Source: JAZMZS01 sp045580775 (GTDB lineage Bacteria > Bacillota > Clostridia > Oscillospirales > CAG-272). From it: a stretch of 13,616 bases of DNA. A program made the position numbers and the translations under genes. The notes beneath the pieces are model-generated. The model was not told the DNA's origin, ran no database searches, and saw only the letters and a list, made by a program, of their open reading frames with translations. Positions within the stretch are counted from its first letter, which is position 1. The number at the start of each line of letters is the position of its first letter. Shown here piece after piece: positions 1 to 7,206 of this stretch. The DNA lies in NCBI GenBank assembly GCA_045580775.1, contig JAZNOK010000154.1, forward strand, positions 1 to 13,616. Direction: 5' to 3'.

Positions 1-22
1 ATAAAGATACGGAGGAAGGAAA

Positions 23-3000
23 ATGTATCTCAAATCACTTGAGCTGCACGGATTTAAGTCCTTTCCTAATAAAACAACGCTGAACTTTAAGCGTGGTGCA
101 ACTGTCATCATCGGTCCTAACGGAAGCGGAAAATCGAATCTTTCGGATGCTATGAGATGGGTTCTTGGTGAAATGTCCACAAAGAGCATCCGAGGTTCAA
201 AAATGGAGGATGTAATATTCGGAGGGGCTGATACACGCCGCCCTATGGGATATGCTGAGGTATCAGTAACCTTTGATAATACAGACACAGAGCACCGCAT
301 AGAGTCGGAATACAGCGAGATTACTGTTACACGCCGTTATTACCGGACAGGTGACAGCGAGTATTTTCTTAACAGAAAGCCCTGCAGGCTTCGCGATATA
401 CATGAGCTGTTTTTGAATACAGGTGTCGGACGAGAGGGTTATTCTATCATCGGACAGGGAAGAATAGCTGAGATACTGTCGAAAAAGAGCGAGGACAGAC
501 GAAACATCTTTGAAGAAGCGGCAGGAATCAGCAAGTTCAGATACAGAAAGACCGAGAGTGAGAGAAAGCTTGCCGAGACAGAAGCTAATATGCTCAGAGT
601 CTCGGATGTGCTCTCTGAGCTTGAAGGACGGGTAGGACCGCTCGAGCGAGATGCAGAGAAGGCAAAAAAGTATCTTGAGCTTTATGAAGAAAAGAAAAAG
701 ACAGACGTAGCTCTGTGGATCTATGATACAGCCCGCCTTCATGACGAGGAGGAAGCGGCAGCAGCTGCTCTCAAGCTTTCCGAGCATGAGCTCGAGATAG
801 CTGAAGATACGCTGGCAGGTTTTGAGAGACAGTATGACAGGCTTTTTGAAGAGAGCCAGAAGAGCAAACTTGAAAGTGAGAAGCTGCTTGGAGAGATAAA
901 AAAGCTCAGTGAGCTCTTGTACAAGCTGGATGCAGAGTTTAAAGTCTCTGAGAATGAGACAATGCACAACAATACGCTGATCGCGTTATGTGAGCATTCC
1001 GGAAGTGAGCTTGAAAAGCAAAAACAAAATTGCCTTTCTGCCGAGGACGAGATCAGAGCTGAGATAAAGGAGCACGAACAAAAGCTTGCAGGACTTGAAG
1101 CGGAGTACGCTCAGAACTGCGAGAAAAGTGCACTTTACTCGGAGAGACTGGAAGCTTATGAGAAACAGCTGTCAGAGATGTTGGAGCAGATACAGATGCT
1201 TGAGGCTCGTTCGACAGACATAAAGGTACGAATAAGTGTTCTCGAGTCTTCGCATAACTCTGACTTGTCTAAAGGCCAACAGGCAAAGGAGGAGCTTGAC
1301 AGATATACCTCTGAGTGCTCAGAGCTCAGAGACAGACTCAAGCAGTCGCAGGATACGGTAGAGCAGTATGAGCAGAGGATAGCTGAGGCGGACTCGGAGC
1401 TTGGTGTCATTGAGACTGAGATATCTCGTATCAAGAGTCTGGCGGATGATATATCCGGCAAGTGTGCAGAGACTACTCTTGCACGCGATAGTGCAAGGGA
1501 AAAAGCTAAAACACTCTCTGATATGGAGGCTCATTTCGAAGGTTACGCAAACGGCGTAAGGTACGTCATGCGTCGTTATAACGAAAGCGGCATTGATGGA
1601 GCCGGGAAGATATACGGACCTCTTTCCCAGCTTATCTCGGCACGAGATGAATATATCACAGCTGCTGAGACTGCTCTGGCAAACAACATACAGAGTATCG
1701 TATGTGATAATGAGCAGACTGCAAAGGCGGCTATCAGACTGCTTAAATCAAGCGGACAGGGAAGAACGACATTTTATCCGCTTACAAGCATGCATGCTCA
1801 GGATGAGACCGAGGAGATGCGTCGTGCTTACAGGTGTAAGGGTTATATCGGTACTGCGTCAGAGATTATCGACTGTGATGACAAGTTCAGGATAGTGTTA
1901 GACTCGGTTCTTGGCAGAACGCTTGTGTTTGATACACTTGATAATGCTTCCGAATGTGCTAAGAGTGTAAAGTACAGAGTGAAGCTTGTCACTCTTGACG
2001 GACAGATCATAAATCCGGGTGGATCTTATACCGGCGGCTCTAGTAAAAAAGACAGCACTATCATGTCCAGAGCTGCCAAGATAGAACAGCTCAAAGCACG
2101 CGAGCATGAGCTTGATATACGTTTATCCGAGCTTGAAGGAGAGCGTAAACAGCTGACTGAACAGGCAAAACAGCTGTCAGCAAAGCATGCGGGGGTCAAG
2201 CAGCAGCATGATATACTCACTACGATGGCTTCAGCCGAGCGTGCTCAGCTTCAAGCACACATGGCAAAGCTCGAGACTCAGACGGAGCTTGTTCAAAAGC
2301 TTACTGATGACATCACAAAGCTCGAGGAGCAGGAAAACGGCTATGCAGAAGAGTTGCAGTCGCTGAACCGCGAAGAAACGGAGTGTTTCTCTGCCGCACA
2401 AAGCTATAAGGAAAAGCGGATAGCACTTGACATAGAGAAAAACACTGAGACCGAAGAAAAGGAAACTCTCGCTCAGCAGACAAACGAACTTCTCATCAAA
2501 CTCGCAGAGGCAAGAAAGGACAAGGAGAATGCCGAACTGCGACTCGGAGCACAGCTATTGCGTGAAGCGGAGATAGAGTCCGATATCGAGGCAAATATAC
2601 AAAAGGCATCAGGATACCGAGCAGCTTTAGTTGAGCTCGAGCGTTCGCGTGAGCTCAACCGTGAAAATGCACAGAGTATGACCGAGCAGCTCTCTGAGCT
2701 AAACCGCAAGAGAACGGGAGCTGAGGAGGACGGACTTGATTATGAGAAGAAGCAAAATGAGCTGCGTATCAGAATAAGAGAAAAGACATCCGAGAAAGAG
2801 GTCCTTTTCAAAGCTCACACAAAGAATGAGGCAAAGTACCGTTCTCTGTCTGAGCAAAAGGATAAGTTTACAGCTCAGATATGGGAGGACTATGAGCTTA
2901 CTTATTCTCAGGCGGTGGCACTTGGATATCCTCCGGTAACGGATGAGAGCCGAGCAGAGAGTGCGGCATTAGCACAAAAATTGAAAAATCAGATAAAAGC

Positions 3001-3625
3001 ACTTGGATCTGTCAATGTAAATGCAATAGAGGAATATTCGCAGATAAAGCAACGTTATGACGACATGACCCGTCAGATCAGCGACCTTTCTGCCTCCAGA
3101 AAACAGCTTGAGGGAATAATCTCGAGGATAGAAGGAGAGATGAAGCGAGCTTTCTCCGATGCGTTTAATAGGATAAATGAGAACTTTAAGGTAACATTCT
3201 CGGAACTTTTCGGAGGGGGCCAGGCAGAACTGCTCCTTACAGACCCTGAGAATATTCTGACAAGCGGCATTGATATAAAGGCGGCACCTCCCGGAAAGAT
3301 CGTAAAGAGCTTGATGCTTCTTTCGGGCGGAGAGCAGGCGTTTGTAGCTATTGCACTGTTGTTTGCCGTGCTCAAGGTAAACCCATCTCCTTTCTGCATA
3401 CTTGACGAGATAGAGGCGGCACTTGACGAGGTAAATGTTGCTAGATTTGCCGAATACATAAAGAAGTTTGATTCGATCCAGTTCATTCTTATCACACACC
3501 GCAGAGGAACAATGGAAGCCGCAGACAGAATGTACGGTGTAACCATGCCCGAGCAGGGGGTAAGTAAGGTGATAGAGCTCAATGTATATGAGTTTGAGCA
3601 GAGAAGGGACGAGTTTTTGAAATAA
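23..3625 (+). CDS. smc: Chromosome partition/condensation ATPase SMC
   Basis: This encodes an SMC protein of 1200 aa, close to the usual Firmicutes length of about 1190. SMC dimers with ScpA and ScpB form an ATP-driven ring that loads near the origin and aligns and compacts the chromosome arms. Visible parts in order: Walker A GPNGSGKSN (31-39); Q-loop GQGRIAEIL (144-152); a Glu/Lys/Gln-rich coiled coil from about 170 to 500; a globular hinge at about 505-675 ending in the glycine motif GGSYTGG; a return coiled coil from about 680 to 1010; ABC signature LSGGEQ (1100-1105); Walker B ILDE (1126-1129) with D-loop ALDE; and H-loop ITHR near 1160. Nothing is missing. The ATG has a GGAGG ribosome binding site at 11-15, 7 nt upstream. 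A TAA at 2-4 could end an upstream gene, which in Firmicutes is usually rnc, but it lies outside the window. ftsY follows after 24 nt. Confidence 0.98.
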   Translation: MYLKSLELHGFKSFPNKTTLNFKRGATVIIGPNGSGKSNLSDAMRWVLGEMSTKSIRGSKMEDVIFGGADTRRPMGYAEVSVTFDNTDTEHRIESEYSEITVTRRYYRTGDSEYFLNRKPCRLRDIHELFLNTGVGREGYSIIGQGRIAEILSKKSEDRRNIFEEAAGISKFRYRKTESERKLAETEANMLRVSDVLSELEGRVGPLERDAEKAKKYLELYEEKKKTDVALWIYDTARLHDEEEAAAAALKLSEHELEIAEDTLAGFERQYDRLFEESQKSKLESEKLLGEIKKLSELLYKLDAEFKVSENETMHNNTLIALCEHSGSELEKQKQNCLSAEDEIRAEIKEHEQKLAGLEAEYAQNCEKSALYSERLEAYEKQLSEMLEQIQMLEARSTDIKVRISVLESSHNSDLSKGQQAKEELDRYTSECSELRDRLKQSQDTVEQYEQRIAEADSELGVIETEISRIKSLADDISGKCAETTLARDSAREKAKTLSDMEAHFEGYANGVRYVMRRYNESGIDGAGKIYGPLSQLISARDEYITAAETALANNIQSIVCDNEQTAKAAIRLLKSSGQGRTTFYPLTSMHAQDETEEMRRAYRCKGYIGTASEIIDCDDKFRIVLDSVLGRTLVFDTLDNASECAKSVKYRVKLVTLDGQIINPGGSYTGGSSKKDSTIMSRAAKIEQLKAREHELDIRLSELEGERKQLTEQAKQLSAKHAGVKQQHDILTTMASAERAQLQAHMAKLETQTELVQKLTDDITKLEEQENGYAEELQSLNREETECFSAAQSYKEKRIALDIEKNTETEEKETLAQQTNELLIKLAEARKDKENAELRLGAQLLREAEIESDIEANIQKASGYRAALVELERSRELNRENAQSMTEQLSELNRKRTGAEEDGLDYEKKQNELRIRIREKTSEKEVLFKAHTKNEAKYRSLSEQKDKFTAQIWEDYELTYSQAVALGYPPVTDESRAESAALAQKLKNQIKALGSVNVNAIEEYSQIKQRYDDMTRQISDLSASRKQLEGIISRIEGEMKRAFSDAFNRINENFKVTFSELFGGGQAELLLTDPENILTSGIDIKAAPPGKIVKSLMLLSGGEQAFVAIALLFAVLKVNPSPFCILDEIEAALDEVNVARFAEYIKKFDSIQFILITHRRGTMEAADRMYGVTMPEQGVSKVIELNVYEFEQRRDEFLK

Positions 3626-3649
3626 GCGATTCTGCTACAGGAGATAAAG

Positions 3650-4558
3650 ATGTCATTTTTTGAAAAACTAAAAGCAGGCCTTGCAAAAACCAAGGCTGCT
3701 ATCATGGGACAGATAAACGATCTGTTCAAATCCTTTGTAAAAATCGACGAGGATATGCTTGAGGAGCTCGAGGAGCTGCTTATATGCTCTGATATGGGTG
3801 CTCTGACAACGGAGTTTATACTTGATGAGCTTCGCGAACGTATAAGAGAAAAGAGACTGACAGATCCTGAGGATGCAAAAGGAGAGCTCAAGGATATTCT
3901 TCTTGGACTGATCGGTGAGAGCGAGGAACTCAGAATTTCTACAAAGCCCTCTGTTATTCTTGTAATCGGAGTGAACGGTGTCGGAAAGACGACATCCATC
4001 GGAAAAATGTCCGCCGAGCTCAAGTCTCAGGGGAAACGCGTTCTTGTTTGTGCTGCTGATACCTTCAGAGCGGCTGCGATAGAACAGCTGTCCGTATGGT
4101 GCGATCGTGCAGGGGTAGACCTGATAAAGCACACCGGAGGCTCAGATCCGGCTGCTGTTGTCTATGATGCAGCCAACGCCGCAAAGAGCCGCGGGTCGGA
4201 CGTGCTTATCATAGATACGGCAGGCAGACTTCATAACAAAAAGAACCTCATGGACGAACTTGCAAAGATCGACCGTGTTATTTCAAGGGAGTTGCCGGAC
4301 AGCGAGCGTGAGACTCTGCTTGTGCTTGATGCCACGACCGGTCAAAATGCAGTTAATCAGGCAAAGGAGTTTAAGTCTGCGTCGAATATTACAGGACTTG
4401 TTCTTACAAAGCTTGACGGAACTGCCAAGGGAGGAATCGTCTTCTCTGTCAAGCGTGAGCTTGATATCCCTGTCAAGTTTATCGGTGTCGGAGAGGGAAT
4501 AGATGATATGAAGCCCTTTGAGCCTAAGGCATTTGTAGATGCACTTTTTGAGGAATAA
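3650..4558 (+). CDS. ftsY: Signal recognition particle receptor FtsY
   Basis: This is the SRP receptor GTPase, 302 aa. It docks the SRP-ribosome complex at the membrane and hands nascent membrane proteins to SecYEG. The N-terminal N domain is a helical, acidic region (about 1-95). The short Phe/Lys-rich first helix (MSFFEKLKAGLAKTK) is the likely membrane-binding element; the long acidic A domain of E. coli FtsY is absent, as is normal in Firmicutes. The NG-domain motifs are complete: G1 GVNGVGKTT (107-115), the SRP-family insertion loop DTFRAAAIEQL (137-147), DTAGR (189-193), TKLDG (253-257) and GVGEGIDDMKPF (279-290). FtsY is favoured over its paralogue Ffh because there is no C-terminal methionine-rich M domain. 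AGGAG at 3639-3643 lies 6 nt before the ATG. It follows smc, as in the rnc-smc-ftsY operon of Bacillus. Confidence 0.97.
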   Translation: MSFFEKLKAGLAKTKAAIMGQINDLFKSFVKIDEDMLEELEELLICSDMGALTTEFILDELRERIREKRLTDPEDAKGELKDILLGLIGESEELRISTKPSVILVIGVNGVGKTTSIGKMSAELKSQGKRVLVCAADTFRAAAIEQLSVWCDRAGVDLIKHTGGSDPAAVVYDAANAAKSRGSDVLIIDTAGRLHNKKNLMDELAKIDRVISRELPDSERETLLVLDATTGQNAVNQAKEFKSASNITGLVLTKLDGTAKGGIVFSVKRELDIPVKFIGVGEGIDDMKPFEPKAFVDALFEE

Positions 4559-4561
4559 GGT

Positions 4562-5191
4562 ATGAGAGAAAAGTATACTTTCGTACTTGCATCATCAAAC
4601 AAAAATAAAATACGCGAGTTCCGTCAGATACTGTGCGAGAGAGCGAGTGATATACTTGGCGAGAACGCACCTGATATTGAGCTTCTTTCGCTTTCCGATA
4701 TCGGCTACACAGATGAGATCATCGAGGATGGAGCTACCTTTGAGGAAAATGCAATGATAAAGGCACGTGCGGTAAGTTTTGCGTGTGAGTATCCGTGCAT
4801 TGCCGATGACAGCGGACTTGAGGTTGATGCTCTCGGCGGTGAGCCGGGTATATATTCTGCGAGATATGCTGGAGAACATGGAAACGATGAAGAGAATATA
4901 AAAAAGCTTCTTTTGCGTCTTGATGGAGTAAAAGAACGTTCGGCACATTTTGTATCTGCTGTTGCGTATATCGAGCGTGGCGGTGAGAGTTTCGTGCTCA
5001 GAGGCGAAGCGGATGGTGTTATAATGAACCAAAAACGCGGAAATAACGGGTTTGGCTATGATCCGGTATTTGAGTGTGCGATCCATCACCGTTCGTATGC
5101 AGAGCTGACCGCGGATGAAAAAAATGCGATAAGCCACCGACGCAAGGCAATAGAGAAACTCGCTGACAGATTGTTTAATAAAGGAAAATAA
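4562..5191 (+). CDS. rdgB: Non-canonical purine NTP pyrophosphatase (XTP/dITP diphosphatase, RdgB/HAM1 family)
   Basis: This 209-aa HAM1-family enzyme hydrolyses XTP, ITP and dITP to monophosphates and pyrophosphate, keeping deaminated purines out of DNA and RNA. Family motifs: the N-terminal phosphate-binding segment ASSNKNK (10-16); ADDSGLEVDAL (81-91) with the metal and catalytic acidic residues; GIYSARYAG (96-104); GFGYDPVF (163-170); and the base-recognition SHRRKA (191-196). It is slightly longer than E. coli RdgB (197 aa) because of a short insertion around residues 28-40. Its ATG lies 3 nt after the ftsY stop and its ribosome binding site GAGGA (4550-4554) is inside the ftsY 3' end, so the two are probably translationally coupled. 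HAM1 enzymes overlap in substrate range, so the exact nucleotide preference is inferred from the family. Confidence 0.96.
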   Translation: MREKYTFVLASSNKNKIREFRQILCERASDILGENAPDIELLSLSDIGYTDEIIEDGATFEENAMIKARAVSFACEYPCIADDSGLEVDALGGEPGIYSARYAGEHGNDEENIKKLLLRLDGVKERSAHFVSAVAYIERGGESFVLRGEADGVIMNQKRGNNGFGYDPVFECAIHHRSYAELTADEKNAISHRRKAIEKLADRLFNKGK

Positions 5192-5204
5192 TAAAGGTTT
5201 TAAT

Positions 5205-5498
5205 ATGCTTACAAGTAAACAGAGAGCACATCTGAGATCAATAGCTCAGAGCTATGATACCATATTTCAGATTGGCAAGTTCGGTCTTTCCGAGCAAACA
5301 TTAAAGACTGTCTCGGACGCACTCGAAGCGAGGGAGTTGATCAAACTCCGCACACTCGAGACATGTTCATATACTCCCAGAGAAGCGGCCGAGGCGTTGG
5401 CTTTGGCGTGCGGAGCTGAGGTGGTATGCGTCACGGGATCCAGATTTGTACTTTGGCGTCGCTCCTCCAAGGAAAAAAACAGAAAGATCGAGCCCTGA
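5205..5498 (+). CDS. yhbY: YhbY/CRM-domain RNA-binding protein (ribosome assembly factor)
   Basis: This is a single CRS1-YhbY (CRM) domain protein, 97 aa, the normal size for bacterial YhbY (YqeI in Bacillus). The family binds pre-50S particles and 23S rRNA precursors. The start LTSKQRAHLRS is typical, followed by the GxxG RNA-binding loop in IGKFGL (23-28), a helix with EARELIKLR, and the closing strand VTGSRFVLWRR (77-86). The C-terminus is short and basic. A good ribosome binding site, AAAGG at 5193-5197, sits 7 nt upstream of the ATG. The stop codon is one nucleotide before the nadD ATG. The order yhbY-nadD-yqeK-rsfS matches the Bacillus yqeI-yqeJ-yqeK-yqeL order, which supports the call. 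Confidence 0.93.
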   Translation: MLTSKQRAHLRSIAQSYDTIFQIGKFGLSEQTLKTVSDALEARELIKLRTLETCSYTPREAAEALALACGAEVVCVTGSRFVLWRRSSKEKNRKIEP

Positions 5499-5499
5499 C

Positions 5500-6126
5500 A
5501 TGGTACATCCGAAAAAGATTGCTTTATATGGGGGTAGCTTCTCTCCGCCTCATTTTGGACATGTGCTGGCTGCAAGAGCGTATCTTGATGCGGCACAAGC
5601 TGACAGAATAATTATTATGCCGGCAAAAAGACCGCCGCACAAAGACCTCGATGGGATGGCGGATGACCGGGATAGAGTGCAGATGTGCAGACTTGCCTTT
5701 GAGCAGGACAGTGTACTTTTTGGCAGATGCGAAGTATCGGAGTGGGAGCTATGCCGTGATGATGTAAGTTACACTATTAATACAGTCGAGCATTTTTTGT
5801 CAGAGGGATATGAGGATATATCCTTGCTTGTAGGGACGGATATGCTGCTTTCTTTTGAGTCATGGTTCAGATACAAAGATCTTTTTCGGTCTGTGAATGT
5901 ATATTATATCGACAGATGCAGTGAGAAAAGGGAAGATTGTATTGAATGTGCCCTGCGTTTTACTAAGGAGTACGGAGCGAGTATTATCCCGCTCGATGTT
6001 CCCGCTTTTGAAGTCAGCTCGTCAGAGATCAGAGAAAAAATAATGCACGGTCAGAGCACGCAGGGACTCTTACCTGAAAAAGTAATGGAATATATTTTGC
6101 AAAACGGTCTTTACAAAACGGTATGA
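5500..6126 (+). CDS. nadD: Nicotinate-nucleotide adenylyltransferase
   Basis: NadD transfers AMP from ATP to nicotinate mononucleotide, giving deamido-NAD, the penultimate step of NAD synthesis. With the ATG at 5500 the protein is 208 aa. Motifs: IALYGGSFSPPHFGHV with the nucleotidyltransferase HxGH (18-21); the RPPHK segment (44-48) of the NaMN site; SYTINT (90-95); GTDML (112-116); SSSEIR (173-178) in place of the ISSTxIR motif; and the family's closing pattern LPEKVMEYILQNGLY. The same frame stays open upstream to a TTG at 5446, but that start would overlap yhbY by 53 nt and add a basic tail with no family counterpart. The ATG lies one nucleotide after the yhbY stop and no clear ribosome binding site is visible near it, so translation is probably by coupling to yhbY. 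Confidence 0.95.
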   Translation: MVHPKKIALYGGSFSPPHFGHVLAARAYLDAAQADRIIIMPAKRPPHKDLDGMADDRDRVQMCRLAFEQDSVLFGRCEVSEWELCRDDVSYTINTVEHFLSEGYEDISLLVGTDMLLSFESWFRYKDLFRSVNVYYIDRCSEKREDCIECALRFTKEYGASIIPLDVPAFEVSSSEIREKIMHGQSTQGLLPEKVMEYILQNGLYKTV

Positions 6127-6127
6127 T

Positions 6128-6760
6128 ATGATTAAAATAATAACTGAACAAATGTTGGATTCTCTCAGAGAACATGTATCTGTTTCTATGGGAGAGAAAC
6201 GCTTTTCTCATACTCTTGGAGTTGAGCGTGAAATATGCAGACTGGCACGCATTTATTGTCCTGAGAAGATCAATATGCTCAGAGCGGCAGCTCTGCTTCA
6301 TGATATAACAAAGGAATACCCAATAGATAAGCATCTTGCTGTAATGGGTGAGTATGGCATAGATACAGATGCGTATGTTTCTCAAAGCCACAAGATATAT
6401 CATTCACTCACGGCGTCCTTGATAATTGCACGGGAATATCCTGAGTTTGCATCTGACGAGCTTGTGAGAGCTGTGAGAGTTCATACAACCGGATGTGCGG
6501 ATATGACGCTCACAGATAAGCTGCTGTATCTTGCAGATTATATTGAGGATACAAGGACCTTTGAGGATTGTGTTGAGCTCAGACGGTTCTTTTGGGATTC
6601 TATTGAGAGTGGCGATGATAAGGAACAGACTCTTGACAGGGCGATGCTGTTGTCATTTGATATGACAATAAAGGATCTGATCCGGACGTCCGGTATTATT
6701 TCACAGCAAACGGTAGAGGCGAGGAATTTTCTTTTGCACTCGCAGAATATAAGGAGATAA
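6128..6760 (+). CDS. yqeK: YqeK-family HD-domain hydrolase (probable symmetrical Ap4A hydrolase)
   Basis: This is an HD-superfamily phosphohydrolase of 210 aa. YqeK proteins are characterised as symmetrical diadenosine tetraphosphate (Ap4A) hydrolases that use a dinuclear iron site, producing two ADP. The metal ligands are visible: H28 in RFSHTLGVE, H58-D59 in AALLHDITKE, H92 in KIYHSLTAS, H119 in RVHTTG, and D137 in YLADYIEDTR; the last segment is a family signature. The ATG follows the nadD stop by one nucleotide, again without a convincing ribosome binding site, which suggests coupled translation. The nadD-yqeK pairing is widely conserved in Firmicutes. In many clostridia, as I recall, an LCP/LytR-type gene sits between yqeK and rsfS; here rsfS follows directly. 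Confidence 0.92.
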   Translation: MIKIITEQMLDSLREHVSVSMGEKRFSHTLGVEREICRLARIYCPEKINMLRAAALLHDITKEYPIDKHLAVMGEYGIDTDAYVSQSHKIYHSLTASLIIAREYPEFASDELVRAVRVHTTGCADMTLTDKLLYLADYIEDTRTFEDCVELRRFFWDSIESGDDKEQTLDRAMLLSFDMTIKDLIRTSGIISQQTVEARNFLLHSQNIRR

Positions 6761-6762
6761 AA

Positions 6763-7170
6763 ATGGAAGATATCAAGAATATTGACCCCAGAGCTCTCGG
6801 AGAGAGGATAGTTGAGGTGCTCTACAGAAAAAAGGGAAAGGCTATCGAACTCATAAATGTCGAGGAGCAGACCTCGCTTACCGAGTATTATGTCATAGCA
6901 ACAGGAAACAGCCGTACCCAGATAGCGGCACTGTGCGATGAGGTAGACGTCAAACTTACCGAGCAGGGATTGGCTCCGTTTAAGATCGAAGGCAGAGGTA
7001 ACGGTACATGGGAGGTGCTGGACTTTGGCTGTGTTGTTGTTCACATCTTCAGCCGTGAAGCGAGAGATTTTTATAAGTTGGAAAATCTGTGGGCAGATGC
7101 CGAAAAGATAGATGTCACACCGATATTTGACCGTGTGGATGCTGAAAACAGTGATCTAACACAAGGATAA
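6763..7170 (+). CDS. rsfS: Ribosomal silencing factor RsfS
   Basis: RsfS (YbeB/YqeL/Iojap family) binds ribosomal protein L14 on the 50S subunit and blocks joining with 30S, lowering translation in starvation or stationary phase. The protein is 135 aa. It carries the family core: EYYVIATGNSRTQIAALCDEV (41-61), the glycine-rich EGRGNGTWEVLDFG (76-89), VVVHIF (91-96), and the closing signature RDFYKLENLWADA (101-113). About 20 residues after the signature form a variable tail. AAGGAG at 6751-6756, inside the end of yqeK, lies 6 nt before the ATG, and the gap to yqeK is 2 nt, so this gene has its own strong initiation site, unlike nadD and yqeK. leuS follows after 36 nt. Confidence 0.95.
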   Translation: MEDIKNIDPRALGERIVEVLYRKKGKAIELINVEEQTSLTEYYVIATGNSRTQIAALCDEVDVKLTEQGLAPFKIEGRGNGTWEVLDFGCVVVHIFSREARDFYKLENLWADAEKIDVTPIFDRVDAENSDLTQG

Positions 7171-7206
7171 AACAGTATAGAAAATATTTTCAGAGGATAT
7201 ATAACT

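Noticed and set aside
263..967. A 234-codon - strand open frame inside smc
   Set aside because: It lies completely within the SMC head and coiled-coil coding region, has no initiation signal and shows no recognisable motif.
3392..3424. Reading smc as an SbcC or other generic ABC ATPase
   Set aside because: The hinge with GGSYTGG, the 1200-aa length, the LSGGEQ signature with ILDEIEAALDE, and the adjacent ftsY all point specifically to SMC.
3073..4023. A 316-codon open frame on the - strand across the smc/ftsY junction
   Set aside because: It is antisense to two genes with full motif sets. The translation is dominated by serine and isoleucine runs, typical of a reverse-frame shadow, and no ribosome binding site or recognisable domain is present.
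5446..5499. TTG start extending nadD upstream by 18 codons
   Set aside because: It would overlap yhbY by 53 nt and add a tail with no NadD counterpart. The ATG at 5500 places the nucleotide-binding motif at the expected distance from the N-terminus.
7171..7206. T-box or other leucine-responsive leader before leuS
   Set aside because: The gap is only 36 nt, holds the ribosome binding site, and has no specifier stem, T-box sequence or terminator/antiterminator pair.
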